This document shows positions 35,922 through 44,916 of a DNA stretch of 64,000 nucleotides, piece after piece. The notes under the pieces were generated by a model. That model was not told where the DNA came from. It searched no databases and saw nothing but the letters and a program-made list of their open reading frames with translations. This stretch comes from Candidatus Thalassospirochaeta sargassi. GTDB lineage: Bacteria > Spirochaetota > Spirochaetia > UBA9216. The stretch covers positions 38,704 to 102,703 of the forward strand of contig JAQQAL010000040.1 in the NCBI GenBank assembly GCA_028532855.1, in the 5' to 3' direction. The stretch's first letter is position 1. Each line of letters starts with the position of its first letter. Position numbers and translations under genes: made by a program.

Positions 35922-36815
35922 ATGAAACAATTCATGCTGATAATCTTGCTCCTTTTTTCCGCTGCAATGCTTTCAGCTCAGGTGGTGCGATTACCTCATC
36001 CCTTTTATCCTGAGGAATTTTCGCAGAAAACCTCTTTTATAAATGATGTCTACTCCTGGATGTCGATCCGGCATGTAATCAATCAGGACAAAAACCCTGA
36101 TTTCGGTCATGATTGGGAAACGGGTGTTAATATCAGCTTTTTTTCAAGCCCGAAAATCACAGTGCGGGGGATTTCAGAAGAAACTTTTCATTTTAAAGCA
36201 GCACCTGAGGGTTACAGTGACTGGATCTTTAATACGCAGTCACTTGTTTCGGATCTCAGGCTGATGATCTGTTTCAATCTCGTCCCTGTACTGGTTTCTG
36301 GTGGTTTCCAGCATGACTGCAGGCATGATGTGGATCATGCTGTGACCAGACAGATTATTCATGACAGCCTGTTTCTGTTTATTAGACCCTCCGATGAGAT
36401 AAATATTATTGGAGACGCTATCTTCTCAATTGATTTAAATACGGCTTTAGAGGGCGCCATCAATCTGCCTGCTGTTTTTCAGGATGCTGCTCCCCAGCCT
36501 GATATTGGCCATTTTTCATTATTTTTAAGATTGAAAGGAAGTATAAAAAATAATCCGGGGATTGCTGTTGTGCTTGACGGAACGGCTGGTTTAACAAAAC
36601 GGGAAGAAAATACCCGTGTTTCAGGGATCAAGCCCTGGGGTTTTGATTTTACTGGCAATGCAGGCCTGGCATTAACCGGAGCTGCCGGGGAGATTAAATT
36701 TTTCATGGGGACTGAGAGGCTTACGGATACCTGGACGGATTATAATGAAACTGCTGTACAGATACATTATATAACGCTTGAACTTGCAGCCGGAAACAGT
36801 AGTCTGAATCTGTAA
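35922..36815 (+). CDS. Exported, probably outer-membrane, hypothetical protein
   Basis: A 297-residue protein with a clear signal peptide (cleavage near residue 19 after MLSAQ). The remainder alternates amphipathic strands ending in aromatic residues and has no helix-rich domain, as expected of a small beta-barrel (DWETGVNISFF, FFMGTERLTDTW). The family is not recognised. There is no Shine-Dalgarno and the promoter predicts a leaderless mRNA. Confidence 0.6.
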   Translation: MKQFMLIILLLFSAAMLSAQVVRLPHPFYPEEFSQKTSFINDVYSWMSIRHVINQDKNPDFGHDWETGVNISFFSSPKITVRGISEETFHFKAAPEGYSDWIFNTQSLVSDLRLMICFNLVPVLVSGGFQHDCRHDVDHAVTRQIIHDSLFLFIRPSDEINIIGDAIFSIDLNTALEGAINLPAVFQDAAPQPDIGHFSLFLRLKGSIKNNPGIAVVLDGTAGLTKREENTRVSGIKPWGFDFTGNAGLALTGAAGEIKFFMGTERLTDTWTDYNETAVQIHYITLELAAGNSSLNL

Positions 36816-36832
36816 ACCTGTTGTGACAGGTT
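36815..36832 (+). terminator. Weak hairpin after the outer-membrane-like gene
   Basis: AACCTGT / ACAGGTT, 7 bp with a TGTG loop, followed by a broken T-tract. Confidence 0.4.
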
Positions 36833-36923
36833 CGATGTTTTAATAAGTATCGCAATAATATTCTGTAAATGCCGGCTTCAGAAATTCAGGATGCAGTGAT
36901 ACCTTTATCTGAACAGTTAAGTC

Positions 36924-37946
36924 CTACAGCTTTCCCAGTGTATCAAGAAACCTGTCAACATCCTTTTTATCTGTATTCCAGCTGCAGACAAGGCGTATAA
37001 CTGATTTCTCATCATCAAGTTTCTCCCATCTGTAAAACTGAAAATACTTTTCAAGTTCAACGATCACGCTTTCTGGAAAAATCGGAAAAATCTGGTTTGT
37101 ACTTGATTTAAAAAGCATCTCAAAACCGGAATCAAGTATACCGCGCTGCAGTCTATCAGCCAGCATGTTTGCGTGCGCAGCCAGGTTGAGATAAAGCTCA
37201 TCTTCAAACAGCCTTTTAAACTGAATACCAAGTATCCTGCCTTTGGCTGCAAGTGCCCCCTTCTGTTTCATATGATAACGAAAATCAGCCTTCAATTCAT
37301 TATTGCAGATAACGAGGGCTTCACCGAAGATTGCTCCGTTTTTTGTCCCCCCGATGTAGAAGGCGTCGCAGAGAACGGCATAGTCAGAAAACTCTGTATC
37401 CCCGCTATTCGATGTCAGCGCAGAACCCAGTCTTGCACCGTCAGCAAAGAGCAGCAGATTGTTATTGTCGCAGCAGGTGCGCAGAGCACTTAGTTCACCT
37501 TTTGAATACAGGGTCCCCATTTCAGTCGGTTGTGAAATGTATACAAGACGAGGTTTTACCATATGCTCAAAATGGTGCTCTGCAACAACCGTTTCTATCT
37601 GTTCAGGTCTTAATTTGCCGTTGGCGGACTGAATCGGAAATACCTTATGACCGGTTGCTTCAACCGAACCTGTTTCGTGAACGTAGATGTGACCGCTTTC
37701 AGCGGATATAACGGCCTCATGCGGGCGCAGGAATGCCGATATTGCTGTAAGATTGGTTAATGTTCCGCCTGCTATAAAATGAACCGCAGCATCTTGCGCG
37801 TTAATATAACCCCGGATAAGATTAGCTGCCTCAAGGCAGAATCGATCTTCGCAGTATCCGTCCGTCTGCTGATTAGCTGTTTCTGTGAGGGCTTTGAGGA
37901 TAGCGGGATGCCCTCCGTCTGAATAGTCATTTCTGAAGCTGTACAT
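36924..37946 (-). CDS. Threonine-aldolase-type beta-eliminating lyase
   Basis: A 340-residue PLP enzyme of the low-specificity threonine aldolase group, which splits threonine or allo-threonine to glycine and acetaldehyde. The start FRNDYSDGGHPAILKAL, HIYVHETGS, LLLFADGARLGSAL and the PLP lysine in YIGGTKNGAIFGEA fit well. The length matches the family (330-350). Start ATG 37946; TATTAT ends 7 nt upstream and there is no Shine-Dalgarno. It is monocistronic and divergent from the phosphoesterase gene. Confidence 0.88.
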   Translation of the reverse strand: MYSFRNDYSDGGHPAILKALTETANQQTDGYCEDRFCLEAANLIRGYINAQDAAVHFIAGGTLTNLTAISAFLRPHEAVISAESGHIYVHETGSVEATGHKVFPIQSANGKLRPEQIETVVAEHHFEHMVKPRLVYISQPTEMGTLYSKGELSALRTCCDNNNLLLFADGARLGSALTSNSGDTEFSDYAVLCDAFYIGGTKNGAIFGEALVICNNELKADFRYHMKQKGALAAKGRILGIQFKRLFEDELYLNLAAHANMLADRLQRGILDSGFEMLFKSSTNQIFPIFPESVIVELEKYFQFYRWEKLDDEKSVIRLVCSWNTDKKDVDRFLDTLGKL

Positions 37947-37996
37947 GGCTTTAATAATAACAGATCTTCTTTTTTCATGGAATCAGCTATCTATCC

Positions 37997-38025
37997 TTAA
38001 CAAGATAAGGTTTTTCATCCATAAT
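37997..38025 (+). promoter_or_regulatory. Promoter of the phosphoesterase gene
   Basis: TTAACA (37997-38002), 17-bp spacer, CATAAT (38020-38025), 10 nt to the ATG; a leader of only about 3-4 nt would result. Confidence 0.55.
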
Positions 38026-38035
38026 CATCATTGAT

Positions 38036-39409
38036 ATGAAAGTATTTTTGTCATGTATATTTTTTAGTTTATCGCTCATGTTCGTGCCGCCGCTTCTGAC
38101 TGCTGAAGAAGATATTCTTTATGAGGTGCAACCGGATTCGATCCCTGGGGCATTTGATATCTCTGCTGCTGATTACATTAAAGCAGGTGAGCGAGACTTG
38201 TCGGTAGGCCGCAGCCTGCGTTTAGCCCACATAAGTGATATCCATCATTATGCCAGCTCTCTATACGATGAAGATTCTCCAGTTTTTGAGCGCTTCAGTT
38301 ATAATAATGAGGGCAGGACGGTTTTGTATACTGCTGAGATTCTCGAAGGCTTGAAAGCAGAGCTTCTGCAGCGTGAAATAGATATTCTGCTTGTTTCCGG
38401 CGACTTGTCTGTTTTAGGTGCGAAAGCAACTCATCAGGAGGTTGCACGAATTTTTAAAAACTATGAACGGTCCGGTATAAGGGTCCTGCTTACAACCGGC
38501 AATCATGATATTAATAACCCGCGTGCCTTTCGAATTACCTATGAAGGTACTGAGAATACAGACAGTGTCTCACCTGCAGAGTTCCGTGGTATATACAAGC
38601 GCTTCGGTTTTGAGGAGGCAGTCCTGGAACATGATGAAAGCCTGTCGTATCTAACGGAACTTGAGCCGGGTTTTATGCTTCTTGCCCTTGACACCTCTTA
38701 TTATCAGGATAACTACCGGTATAATCATAGTGCTGCACAGGGGATAATTATACCTTCTCTCTATGATTTTGCCGCTGATGCTCTTGAATATGCAGAGGAA
38801 CATGGTGCTGATGTTATTGTCATGAGCCATCATAACTTCTTAGAGCATTATGAGATCGATTTCGATCTATCTAATTTTATGGTGAATGATGAGGGAAAGA
38901 TGCTCAGGATGCTTGAGGCCGCGGGTGTTCATTTGGCGCTTTCCGGACATATCCATAAATCAGATATAAAACAAAACGGACCAGGTTCAGATTTTTATTC
39001 CGCGGCTGTTACAGCGTTTTCTCAGTATCCACATAGTTACCGTTTGATAGGCCTTGATGCTGAAGGTGCAGGAATAAACGAATTTAATCTCAATACCGGG
39101 CTGGATAAAGAATCGCGCCATGAAATCCTGACTAACAGCTGGTATATATATTACAGGCGGAATTTCCTGGAGCAATACCTGCGTTTGCTTGATAAGCATA
39201 GTGAGGCACAGGCTTTTGATATGGCAGAGTATTTTTTTCTTGCCAACCTGTACAGTCAGCAGGGGCTTGAGGATTATCTTCCAGAGTATATCGAAGAATC
39301 AACAGGGGCTAAGCTCTTTATTATATCAGATTCGTTTATGAAAGGCTTTGCCGCAGCGTTACCGCTTGACTCTCCTCCTATGGATCGTAATGTCGAATTG
39401 AAGTGGTGA
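38036..39409 (+). CDS. Exported calcineurin-like metallophosphoesterase
   Basis: A 457-residue secreted or periplasmic phosphoesterase. A signal peptide covers residues 1-22. The dinuclear metal site is complete: HISDIHHYASS, VSGDLSVLG, TTGNHDINN, MSHHNFL and LSGHIHKSD. The C-terminal 130 residues are helical and extra to the core. The substrate could be a nucleotide, phospholipid or sugar phosphate. The gene stands alone ahead of the T-box region. Confidence 0.85.
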   Translation: MKVFLSCIFFSLSLMFVPPLLTAEEDILYEVQPDSIPGAFDISAADYIKAGERDLSVGRSLRLAHISDIHHYASSLYDEDSPVFERFSYNNEGRTVLYTAEILEGLKAELLQREIDILLVSGDLSVLGAKATHQEVARIFKNYERSGIRVLLTTGNHDINNPRAFRITYEGTENTDSVSPAEFRGIYKRFGFEEAVLEHDESLSYLTELEPGFMLLALDTSYYQDNYRYNHSAAQGIIIPSLYDFAADALEYAEEHGADVIVMSHHNFLEHYEIDFDLSNFMVNDEGKMLRMLEAAGVHLALSGHIHKSDIKQNGPGSDFYSAAVTAFSQYPHSYRLIGLDAEGAGINEFNLNTGLDKESRHEILTNSWYIYYRRNFLEQYLRLLDKHSEAQAFDMAEYFFLANLYSQQGLEDYLPEYIEESTGAKLFIISDSFMKGFAAALPLDSPPMDRNVELKW

Positions 39410-39458
39410 GAGACAATTTTTTATCTTGACAGCCGGGCATCAAATTTGCATATTATAG

Positions 39459-39777
39459 ATAACAGCATTGACGGAGACGAGTAACAGATGCTCCCGGTAA
39501 TCAGAGAGCGTGCCCATGGCTGGAAGGTGCGTACTGGAAACCTGTGAAAACCCCTCCCGAGCTGCCTGTTGGAACCTGTTATTCCTTGAATAGACGGCAG
39601 TAATTCAGGCCGCCTGCAATGGCGTTAAATATATTTGAGTGCGAGCACTAAAGCGCGGCTATCGCCACTCTTTAGTATTTCGAAGTAAGGTGGAACCGCG
39701 GAAAGCGGAGCTTGAAAGCTCTTATGTTTTTCGTCCTTGCAATTACGTAAGGATGGCAGGCATAAGGGCTTTTTTTA
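39459..39777 (+). promoter_or_regulatory. T-box riboswitch upstream of thrS
   Basis: The conserved T-box AAGGTGGAACCGCG lies at 39687-39700. Stem I is closed by ATAACAG (39459-39465) with CTGTTAT (39576-39582). GACGAGTA is the usual 5' specifier-loop motif, and GGAACC on the 3' side offers ACC, a threonine codon, as the specifier. A stem III (ACTAAAG/CTTTAGT) follows. The terminator is GCTCTTATG (39718-39726) with CATAAGGGC (39761-39769) and a T-run. Promoter TTGACA (39426-39431) with CATATT (39449-39454). Uncharged tRNA-Thr should turn thrS on. Confidence 0.9.
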
Positions 39778-39918
39778 TGTCCTGACGGTTGTTTACCGCA
39801 AGTCCTGCCGATGGAGGAATTAAAAATTACATGTATAATTTTTAATTTTGCATTAGGGTATGTCTAGTGCATGACATGTTTGTTTTATACAGCATTCCCT
39901 CATATTAAGGAGATTAAA

Positions 39919-41670
39919 ATGAGCAAAGAAGACAAGAAACAGGAAAAACTTGAATTAATCAGACATTCCACCGCCCACATAATGGCTGAGGCGGTGCTTG
40001 AGATGTTTCCAGATGCAAAAATTGCAATTGGGCCGTCTATAGAAAATGGATTTTATTATGATTTTGAGTTGCCCCGCTCACTTACTCAGGATGATCTGGA
40101 GGTTATTTCAGAAACAATGCGTGCCATTATGAAGGCAGGAAAGGACTTTGTCCGGACAGAGGTCAGCAAGGCTGAGGCGCTTGAAATGTTTAAAGATCAG
40201 CCCTTCAAGGTTGAACTTATAAATGAGCTGCCGGAAGATGAGGTCATTACAACCTACAATCAGGGCGGTTTTACTGATCTATGTCGAGGGCCGCATGTTG
40301 AAAACACCAGTAAGCTTAACCCCCAGTCGTTCAAGTTACTCTCTATAGCCGGTGCGTACTGGCGCGGAGATGAAAGCCGGACCATGCTTCAGCGAATCTA
40401 TGGAACTGCATGGACTAACCCAAAGGATCTTCGCCTTCATCTGCAGCATCTTGAAGAAATGGAAAAGCGGGATCACCGGAAGCTCGGTAGGGAGCTCGAT
40501 CTCTTCAGCCTGCATGAAGAAGCTGGTCCGGGGCTTGTTTACTGGCACCCGAAGGGCGCTCGCATCAGGCTTGCCATTGAGGATTTCTGGCGAAAAGAAC
40601 ATTACAGGAACGGCTATGAGATGGTTTACACCCCCCATGTAGGTAAGTCCTGGCTGTGGGAAACCTCAGGCCACCTCGACTTCTACAAAGAGGGAATGTT
40701 CAATTCGATGGAAATGGATTCAAGCGATTATTATGCAAAACCAATGAACTGTCCCTTTCATATCATGATATACAACAACACAAAGCGTTCCTACCGTGAG
40801 CTGCCGTGCCGGTGGGCCGAGCTTGGAACTGTATATCGCTATGAAAAATCCGGATCGCTTCACGGTTTAATGCGTGTTCGCGGGTTTACCCAGGATGACG
40901 CGCACATCATCTGTACTCCGGAACAGATGTCCGGTGAGATTGCAGAAACCCTGCGATTCTCACTTTTCATGCTGCGCTCTTTTGGTTTTACTGAATTCAA
41001 GGCATATCTTTCTACAAAACCCCTGGCTGGTAAGAGCGTAGGTCCTCAGGAGAAATGGGATGCCGCTACTGAATCACTTAGAAAGGCAATTGAGGCTGCG
41101 GGGCTTGAATATGATGTAGACGAGGGCGGTGGAGCCTTCTACGGCCCGAAAATTGACTTGAAGGTTAAGGATGCTATGGGCCGTGACTGGCAGCTGTCTA
41201 CAATCCAGTTTGACTTCAACCTTCCTGAACGCTTCAAGATGACCTTCGTAGATCACGACGGTCAGGAGAAGCAGCCCTATGTTATTCACCGGGCACTTCT
41301 CGGTTCTATAGAACGATTTTTCGGTGTTCTCATCGAACATTTCGGCGGCGCCTTCCCTGTATGGCTTTCGCCTGTGCAGGTTTGTGTAATTCCGGTTGCC
41401 GCCGCATTTGATGATTATGCAAAGAAGGTTGCGGCTGATCTTAGGGCGGAGGGACTCAGGGTTGATACAGATCTGTCCGACTCCAGGATGAATGCGAAGA
41501 TTAGAAATGCACAGAACCAGAAGATTCCGTACATGCTGATAATCGGAGAGAAGGAAGAGGCTGAAGGTGCAGTTTCAGTTCGCCTTAGAACCGGAAAGCA
41601 GACTAACGGAGTACCCTTTGCCGATTTCTTAAGCCAGATTAACGAAAAGATAGACAGTAAGGAACTTTAA
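39919..41670 (+). CDS. thrS: Threonyl-tRNA synthetase without TGS domain
   Basis: A 583-residue class II synthetase that charges tRNA-Thr. It begins directly at the editing (second additional) domain (RHSTAHIMAEAVLEMFP near residue 12, metal ligands HSTAH). The catalytic core has PMNCPFHIMIY, RVRGFTQDDAHIIC and the HRALLGSIERFF motif; an anticodon-binding domain closes the protein. Most bacterial ThrRS are about 640 residues with an N-terminal TGS domain, which is missing here as in Borrelia. AAGGAG precedes ATG 39919, which I prefer over the earlier in-frame ATG. Confidence 0.96.
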   Translation: MSKEDKKQEKLELIRHSTAHIMAEAVLEMFPDAKIAIGPSIENGFYYDFELPRSLTQDDLEVISETMRAIMKAGKDFVRTEVSKAEALEMFKDQPFKVELINELPEDEVITTYNQGGFTDLCRGPHVENTSKLNPQSFKLLSIAGAYWRGDESRTMLQRIYGTAWTNPKDLRLHLQHLEEMEKRDHRKLGRELDLFSLHEEAGPGLVYWHPKGARIRLAIEDFWRKEHYRNGYEMVYTPHVGKSWLWETSGHLDFYKEGMFNSMEMDSSDYYAKPMNCPFHIMIYNNTKRSYRELPCRWAELGTVYRYEKSGSLHGLMRVRGFTQDDAHIICTPEQMSGEIAETLRFSLFMLRSFGFTEFKAYLSTKPLAGKSVGPQEKWDAATESLRKAIEAAGLEYDVDEGGGAFYGPKIDLKVKDAMGRDWQLSTIQFDFNLPERFKMTFVDHDGQEKQPYVIHRALLGSIERFFGVLIEHFGGAFPVWLSPVQVCVIPVAAAFDDYAKKVAADLRAEGLRVDTDLSDSRMNAKIRNAQNQKIPYMLIIGEKEEAEGAVSVRLRTGKQTNGVPFADFLSQINEKIDSKEL

Positions 41671-41708
41671 ACCCTACTCTCTGAATTTTTGCTGTTCTTT
41701 TTTATCAG

Positions 41709-41734
41709 ACCGGTCAATTTCGACCGGTTTTTTT
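41709..41734 (+). terminator. thrS terminator
   Basis: ACCGGTC / GACCGGT stem, 6-nt loop, seven T residues. Confidence 0.88.
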
Positions 41735-41735
41735 G

Positions 41736-41763
41736 TTGACTAATCGGCTTTCCGATGTAGAAT
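41736..41763 (+). promoter_or_regulatory. Promoter of the quinone-oxidoreductase-like gene, leaderless
   Basis: TTGACT (41736-41741), 16-bp spacer, TAGAAT (41758-41763), 6 nt to the ATG. It begins right at the end of the thrS terminator. Confidence 0.65.
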
Positions 41764-41769
41764 TTGTCT

Positions 41770-42789
41770 ATGAAAGCAGTTGGATATTATAAATCGTTGC
41801 CGATTTCAGAGGCGGAAAGCCTTGTTGATGTTGAAATTCCAAAACCGGAAGTATCGGGCAGGGACCTTCTTGTGAGGGTAAAAGCGGTATCGGTGAATCC
41901 GGTAGATATCAAGACAAGGCAAGACCGGGAAGGTGATGGAAAATTACAGATTCTGGGTTATGACGCTTCAGGAATTGTTGAGATGATTGGTGATGAAGTT
42001 ACCCTTTTCAAACCCGGTGATGAGGTTTATTATGCCGGAGACCACTCAAGACCCGGTACAAACATGGAGTATCATCTTGTAGATGAGCGGATAACCGGGC
42101 GAAAGCCTGCCTCATTTGGTTTTAAAGAAGCTGCCGCTATGCCGCTGACAACTATTACCGCCTGGGAATCAATGTTCGAAAGGCTGCTTATAAGCAGAAT
42201 ACCGGCGGAAAATGAGGGAAAATCAGTTCTCATTATAAACGGTGCAGGCGGGGTTGGATCAATTGCCATGCAGCTGGCAAAAAAGCTCGCAGGGCTCAGG
42301 GTTGTGGCAACGGCGTCGAGGACTGAGACGGAGGAGTGGTGCCGAAAGATGGGTGCGGATCAGGTTGTAAATCACCATAAGCCGATGGCCGATGAGTTTA
42401 GGCATCAGAACCTGCCTGAGCCTGATTATATTCTCTGTTTCAACAATACAGCCATGCACATGAAAAATATGGCTGATGTAATTAAACCGCAGGGAAGAAT
42501 ATGCGCAATAGATTCTATCCGCGGTGAGGCCACCGGAGATTTGAATATTTTCAAGAGCAAGAGCATCAGCTTTTCATGGGAGTTTATGTTCACTCGCAGT
42601 GCTTTTAAAACCTTTGATATGGTGAAGCAGCATCAGCTGTTGAATGAAGCTGCGGGGCTCTTTGATAAAGGTGTTCTGATCTGTACAAAGAATGAAGAGG
42701 GGGGATGGCTGAATGCTGAAAACCTTAAAAAGGCGCACAAAAGGATAGAATCAGGTTCAATGATTGGAAAGCTGGTGTTATCTGTTTGA
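41770..42789 (+). CDS. Zinc-independent alcohol dehydrogenase / quinone oxidoreductase family protein
   Basis: A 339-residue medium-chain dehydrogenase/reductase. It has an N-terminal GroES-like fold (VKAVSVNPVDIKTRQ, GYDASGIVE) and a Rossmann fold with INGAGGVGSIAMQLAKKL near residue 155. The zinc-binding cysteines of classical ADHs are absent, which fits the zinc-free ZADH/quinone oxidoreductase subgroup using NADPH. ATG 41770; no Shine-Dalgarno. The gene stands alone between thrS and a membrane coiled-coil gene. The natural substrate is unknown. Confidence 0.88.
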   Translation: MKAVGYYKSLPISEAESLVDVEIPKPEVSGRDLLVRVKAVSVNPVDIKTRQDREGDGKLQILGYDASGIVEMIGDEVTLFKPGDEVYYAGDHSRPGTNMEYHLVDERITGRKPASFGFKEAAAMPLTTITAWESMFERLLISRIPAENEGKSVLIINGAGGVGSIAMQLAKKLAGLRVVATASRTETEEWCRKMGADQVVNHHKPMADEFRHQNLPEPDYILCFNNTAMHMKNMADVIKPQGRICAIDSIRGEATGDLNIFKSKSISFSWEFMFTRSAFKTFDMVKQHQLLNEAAGLFDKGVLICTKNEEGGWLNAENLKKAHKRIESGSMIGKLVLSV

Positions 42790-42836
42790 ATTGTGCTACA
42801 ATAAATATAAGTCTATGACTGTTGAAGGAGAAATAT

Positions 42837-43427
42837 GTGGCTGTACCCGTATTTGAAATTGGACCTGTTGATCAGAATATTATCTATGCTTTTATTGCGG
42901 GTTTCCTGATAGCCTGGCTGATCTTCGGTATAAGAATTGCTGTTTTAAAATCAAGAAATAAGAAAGAAGTTCGTGATTTAAGAAATAGTCTTGTAAACAG
43001 AATTGATATCGAGACATCCTCGATTGATCGAATGAAAACAGAAATTGAAGACCTTAAGAAAAAGAATAATAATCTGAAAATATCCATGAACAATCTATCA
43101 GGTAAGGCTGGTCGGCGGGAAAAAATACAGCTTCATGTATACCAGTCCGCGATTGAAAAGATGTCGGTACGAGCCCCCGGGTTCGCACCTGCCTGGCATA
43201 TTGTACTGAAAGAATGCGAGGAAGAAACTGGAAAAAGTCTCAGCGGCACAATACCCTTTATTCAGCGTAATATTCCGACTGTGGGAACCGGTTGGGCTAA
43301 TACCGTAAATATGCAGGCTGGCGATGAAGTCGGTGAAATCAACTCTGATTCCGAGCTCTCAGGCAGCAGCTCAAGCGTGAAAAAAAAACAGTCGCTTCTG
43401 TCCAGGATAACAGGTGGAAAGGCCTAA
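42837..43427 (+). CDS. Membrane-anchored coiled-coil protein of unknown function
   Basis: A 196-residue protein with one transmembrane helix (about residues 14-36), a coiled coil (about 45-95, rich in Asp, Lys, Glu, Asn) and a low-complexity Ser-rich tail. No family is recognised. GTG 42837 follows AAGGAG at 6-nt spacing; an upstream in-frame TTG overlaps that site and is rejected. The layout (anchor, rod, tail) suggests a structural or scaffold role at the inner membrane. Confidence 0.6.
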   Translation: MAVPVFEIGPVDQNIIYAFIAGFLIAWLIFGIRIAVLKSRNKKEVRDLRNSLVNRIDIETSSIDRMKTEIEDLKKKNNNLKISMNNLSGKAGRREKIQLHVYQSAIEKMSVRAPGFAPAWHIVLKECEEETGKSLSGTIPFIQRNIPTVGTGWANTVNMQAGDEVGEINSDSELSGSSSSVKKKQSLLSRITGGKA

Positions 43428-43451
43428 GTTTCCCGGGAATTTTTAAGAGAT

Positions 43452-43501
43452 GGAGGGGCTTCCTGGCCTTATCAAAAAGATCAGATCTGGCCGACCCTCC
43501 A
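43452..43501. other. Extended inverted repeat between convergent genes
   Basis: GGAGGG (43452-43457) can pair with CCCTCC (43495-43500), with an inner GGCC/GGCC pair. It lies between the coiled-coil gene and the convergent mobA gene without a T-run; it may serve as a shared 3'-end structure. Confidence 0.35.
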
Positions 43502-43515
43502 GGTTAGTACATAGA

Positions 43516-44100
43516 CTAGTTATCCTTTGAAAAGACGCCCCTGTTAAGCTCATCCAGCTTTTCAGGGGTGTTTATGTTTATGAATATTTTTTCATCACTG
43601 CAGGGCAGTGCCTGCGATTTTACTTTCTGAATAAACGAAAACATTCCGCCGGAGGCTGATTGTTCTGTTGCTTCTATTTCTAATATCAGCCGCTTTGAAT
43701 AAAAACCGTGAAATGGTTCTATAAAACCATTTCTGGCAGGCACAATCGCGTCGGGATTGGTTTTTACTAAGATGCTCCGCATTTGTCCAATTATATCTGG
43801 AGTCACATAGGGCATATCACAGGCTGTCACAAATACATAATCCGAAGCAGCAGCTTTCAGCCCTGCATGAAGCCCAGCCAGGGGCCCTGTCTCCGGGAGC
43901 AGATCCTCACAGACGGGCAGTCCCAGCCGGCTGTATATCTCTGGATTATTTGCCGAGATAATTATTTCTTCAAACAGGGGTTCAAGCCGGCTGATTATGT
44001 GCTCAATAAGGGTAGTGTCGCCGAACGGGGCAAGCGCCTTGTTGCTGCCGAACCGCCTGCTTTCCCCGCCCGCGAGGATTAGTGCAGATTTAGTTGACAA
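43516..44100 (-). CDS. mobA: Molybdenum cofactor guanylyltransferase
   Basis: A 194-residue nucleotidyltransferase that attaches GMP to molybdopterin. The N-terminal LILAGGESRRFGSNKALAPFG is the MobA nucleotide/magnesium loop, followed by FVTACDMPYVTPD with the metal aspartate. The start must be TTG at 44100, since a stop lies two codons upstream and there is no ATG before the motif. This overlaps the preceding gene by 11 nt, implying coupling. It implies the organism has a molybdenum or tungsten enzyme. Confidence 0.85.
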   Translation of the reverse strand: MSTKSALILAGGESRRFGSNKALAPFGDTTLIEHIISRLEPLFEEIIISANNPEIYSRLGLPVCEDLLPETGPLAGLHAGLKAAASDYVFVTACDMPYVTPDIIGQMRSILVKTNPDAIVPARNGFIEPFHGFYSKRLILEIEATEQSASGGMFSFIQKVKSQALPCSDEKIFININTPEKLDELNRGVFSKDN

Positions 44101-44815
44101 AACTCATCACAAGACCAATAAGACCACCGAAAACGCCCCCCCAGACAACAAGCCAGCCAAGATGCCGCTTTATCATTTCCTGCACTATTTCTTTAATCAT
44201 CTGAGGGGTCAGATCATCCAATCGTTCCTGGATAATTACTTCTACTTTTTCCATAACAATTGAACTGATATCAATGTTGCCGGATGATAAAATTGACTGG
44301 AAAAATCCCGGTGCGCTCAACTCAAGAAGGATGTGTTCTCTCATTTTTAGTTTAAAGGGGTCTCTGTATCTTTCAAAAAGTCCTTCTCCGCCAAACATGC
44401 CCAGCATTCCACCCAATTTACTTGAAAGAATTTCTGCTTTTACCGTATCATAAATGCGGTCATAATCAAGCTGATCTACAGCGGCGTCAAGATCAACTGA
44501 TTTAAACAGCATGTCCTGACCTTCTTTGAAGTAGTGATCAAGGTTTTCGTGAGTAAAGAACTGTTCCATTACCATGTTATGTATCCAATCCTTAATTTCA
44601 CTGAAATGTGCCGGAATAACACCCGATCCATAGAGTCCGGGGACTTTTTCAAACAGCATGTAGATTGCCAGCCAGTTTGTGATTGCTCCTGAAAGAGCGA
44701 AAAACCCAACTGTTTTGATATGTTCGCCGGCAACCGGATTAACGTAAAATGCAATTAAGTAACCTGCCGTTACTATTAGAGCGGCTGTCAGGTTTGTGAC
44801 CTGGCTTTTATTCAT
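44090..44815 (-). CDS. DUF445-family membrane protein
   Basis: A 241-residue protein with two N-terminal membrane helices (about 9-45), the typical GAITNWLAIYMLFEKVPGLYGSGVIP segment, a long helical domain and a C-terminal membrane helix (about 218-240). DUF445 proteins are widespread and not functionally defined. ATG 44815 has TTGGAG upstream; a much longer frame reaching 45217 runs antisense to the peptidase gene and is rejected. It is translationally coupled to mobA. Confidence 0.85.
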   Translation of the reverse strand: MNKSQVTNLTAALIVTAGYLIAFYVNPVAGEHIKTVGFFALSGAITNWLAIYMLFEKVPGLYGSGVIPAHFSEIKDWIHNMVMEQFFTHENLDHYFKEGQDMLFKSVDLDAAVDQLDYDRIYDTVKAEILSSKLGGMLGMFGGEGLFERYRDPFKLKMREHILLELSAPGFFQSILSSGNIDISSIVMEKVEVIIQERLDDLTPQMIKEIVQEMIKRHLGWLVVWGGVFGGLIGLVMSFVN

Positions 44816-44916
44816 TTTCAACTCCAAATATAGAAAAAAAATCAATTGTTTGAATTTTGTCAAAATTATCAGTAAAATATACTTACGCTTCGTAAAATAG
44901 ACAAGAGGAGATTTAC

